Origin: Lentimicrobiaceae bacterium
GTDB taxonomy: Bacteria > Bacteroidota > Bacteroidia > Bacteroidales > SKPS01
Length of the DNA: 6,547 bases
Direction of reading: 5' to 3'
NCBI GenBank assembly: GCA_007119395.1
Contig: SKPS01000051.1
Coordinates: forward strand, 1-6,547
Positions 5,570 to 6,547 of the stretch are shown piece by piece. Positions within the stretch are counted from its first letter, which is position 1. Each line of letters opens with the position of its first letter. Under the pieces are notes generated by a model. That model did not search any database. It was not told where the DNA came from and was given only the letters and a program-made list of their open reading frames with translations. The translations under genes were made by a program, and so were the position numbers.

Positions 5570-6547
5570 ATGTATAAAAAAATGAAGAACAACACAATGA
5601 TTAAATCAGTCATCATGCTCTTGATCACGGGCATGGTAGTATTTTTCGCTTCTTGCGGTGGTGGTGTAGCCACATCCGAAGAAGAGCGTCCTGACGTTGA
5701 CCTGATTGGTGCCGGAGCCTCTTTTCCAGCCCCTTTGATCACCGCTATGGCGGATGAGTACCGGGACCACACCAATGGTCGCGTAACCCTTAACTATCAG
5801 TCAATCGGTTCGGGTGGTGGAATTCGTCAGTTTGGCGAACAGACCATCATGTTTGGTATGTCAGAAGCGTTCCTTAACGACGAGGTGATGGCTGAGATTG
5901 AGCAGTCAACAGGTGGTAAAGCCTTCAACCTGCCGATCACGCTGGCCGATGTAGTGGCTACCTATAACCTGCCCGGCATCGGGAAAGGATTGATTTTCGA
6001 CGGCGAATTGCTGGTAGACATCTACATGGGTCGTGTCACCAACTGGAACAACCCCAGAATTGCTGAACTCAATCCGGGAGTAAACTTCCCCTCATTGCCG
6101 ATCACCGTAGTTCACCGTAGCGACGGATCGGGCACAACCAATATCTGGACCAGCTACCTGACCCGGATCTCTCCTGAGTGGGGCGAGCGTGTTGGATATG
6201 GTACCAGTGTGAACTGGCCGGTAGGTGTTGGTGGCAATGGCAACGAAGGTGTAGCCGGCGCTGTAATGAACAGTCCGGGTGCCATCGGATACAACAGCTT
6301 TGCCTACGCACTCATCAACAACATGTCATATGCTTCCATCATCAACGCATCAGGCAACACCATTGTGCCCAGTTTCGCTGCCACTTCTGAGGCTGCCAAT
6401 ATTGACCTGCCGGAAGATACACGTGTCCTCTTCACCAACACACCAGCACCACAAGGTTATCCGGTTGCCGGTTTTGCCTGGATGTTGATCCACGAAAACC
6501 TTGATAAAAACAACGCCATCAGCAACCGTGACGAGGCGCTTGATCTC
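5570..6547 (+). CDS. pstS: PstS-type phosphate-binding lipoprotein (3' end outside window)
   Basis: The frame stays open for 326 codons to the window edge, so the C-terminus is missing (E. coli PstS precursor is about 346 residues). It is the substrate-binding component of the Pst phosphate ABC transporter, anchored in the periplasm. A hydrophobic segment ends in a lipobox FASC with C29, followed by a Gly-rich and acidic linker. Family motifs: GAGASFP at 47-53, SIGSGGG at 78-84, and HRSDGSGT at 182-189, then VNWPVGVGGNGNEGV and SPGAIGY. Against the E. coli phosphate ligands, Thr10 is S51, Phe11 is F52, Ser38 is S81, Arg135 is R183, and Ser139-Gly140-Thr141 are 187-189. Asp56 is replaced by Glu (E99 in GMSEAF). 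ATGs at 5570, 5582 and 5597 are all possible starts; the last gives a standard-length lipoprotein signal, while 5570 follows an A-rich leader. Pho-like operator and porin upstream support a role in phosphate uptake; pstC/pstA/pstB may follow. Confidence 0.95.
   Translation, partial: MYKKMKNNTMIKSVIMLLITGMVVFFASCGGGVATSEEERPDVDLIGAGASFPAPLITAMADEYRDHTNGRVTLNYQSIGSGGGIRQFGEQTIMFGMSEAFLNDEVMAEIEQSTGGKAFNLPITLADVVATYNLPGIGKGLIFDGELLVDIYMGRVTNWNNPRIAELNPGVNFPSLPITVVHRSDGSGTTNIWTSYLTRISPEWGERVGYGTSVNWPVGVGGNGNEGVAGAVMNSPGAIGYNSFAYALINNMSYASIINASGNTIVPSFAATSEAANIDLPEDTRVLFTNTPAPQGYPVAGFAWMLIHENLDKNNAISNRDEALDL

Noticed and set aside
5491..5775. 94-codon frame on the - strand across the pstS promoter and signal peptide
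   Set aside because: It covers the Pho-like operator and the antisense of the lipoprotein signal sequence; its hydrophobic stretch is a by-product of A/T-rich leader DNA.
1..6547. A new multi-gene defence or mobile system
   Set aside because: All four genes belong to known housekeeping transport or lipid families; no nuclease, transposase, integrase, toxin or tRNA signal was seen. The novelty lies in the repeats and promoters.

Overview
The window looks like chromosomal DNA from a member of the Bacteroidota. The genes have no convincing Shine-Dalgarno sequences and instead have A-rich leaders before ATG. Three genes carry an exact match to the Bacteroidota -7 promoter box (TAnnTTTG), and the fourth has a one-mismatch copy. 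The proteins (O/P-type porin, PstS lipoprotein, QIEHH-type fatty acid desaturase, P2-type ATPase) fit that phylum. Assignment below phylum is not possible from this sequence.

Layout, all genes on the + strand: (1) a P2-type cation-transporting ATPase at 69-2777, with its promoter at the left edge; (2) a tandem array of 8-bp repeats at 2779-2960, starting one base after the ATPase stop codon; (3) a promoter and a membrane fatty acid desaturase at 3050-4135; (4) a second array of the same repeat family at about 4136-4230, again abutting the stop codon; (5) an outer-membrane porin of the phosphate-selective O/P family at 4326-5465; (6) a PstS-type phosphate-binding lipoprotein starting at 5570 and running off the right edge.

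The last two genes form a functional pair: the porin would admit phosphate across the outer membrane and PstS would pass it to the ABC transporter, whose genes probably lie beyond the window. In front of each gene I find phased 7-bp half-sites every 11 bp (7+4 spacing, core TAAC/TAAT/CAAC). The last half-site is exactly 10 bp before the -7 box in both cases. This is the geometry of a PhoB-type Pho box, so both genes are probably induced by phosphate starvation.

The least explained elements are the octamer arrays. They are not CRISPR arrays and not credible coding sequence. Array 1 has a 151-nt stretch without any G on the + strand and a strong G-quadruplex motif on the - strand. Array 2 contains stop codons in all three forward frames. 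Both replace the usual 3' intergenic sequence, and no ordinary hairpin terminator was recognised after any gene. Among the proteins, the ATPase lacks two acidic cation ligands of the SERCA Ca2+ pump, and PstS has Glu where E. coli PstS has its phosphate-discriminating Asp56. No defence system, RNA gene or transposon was found.
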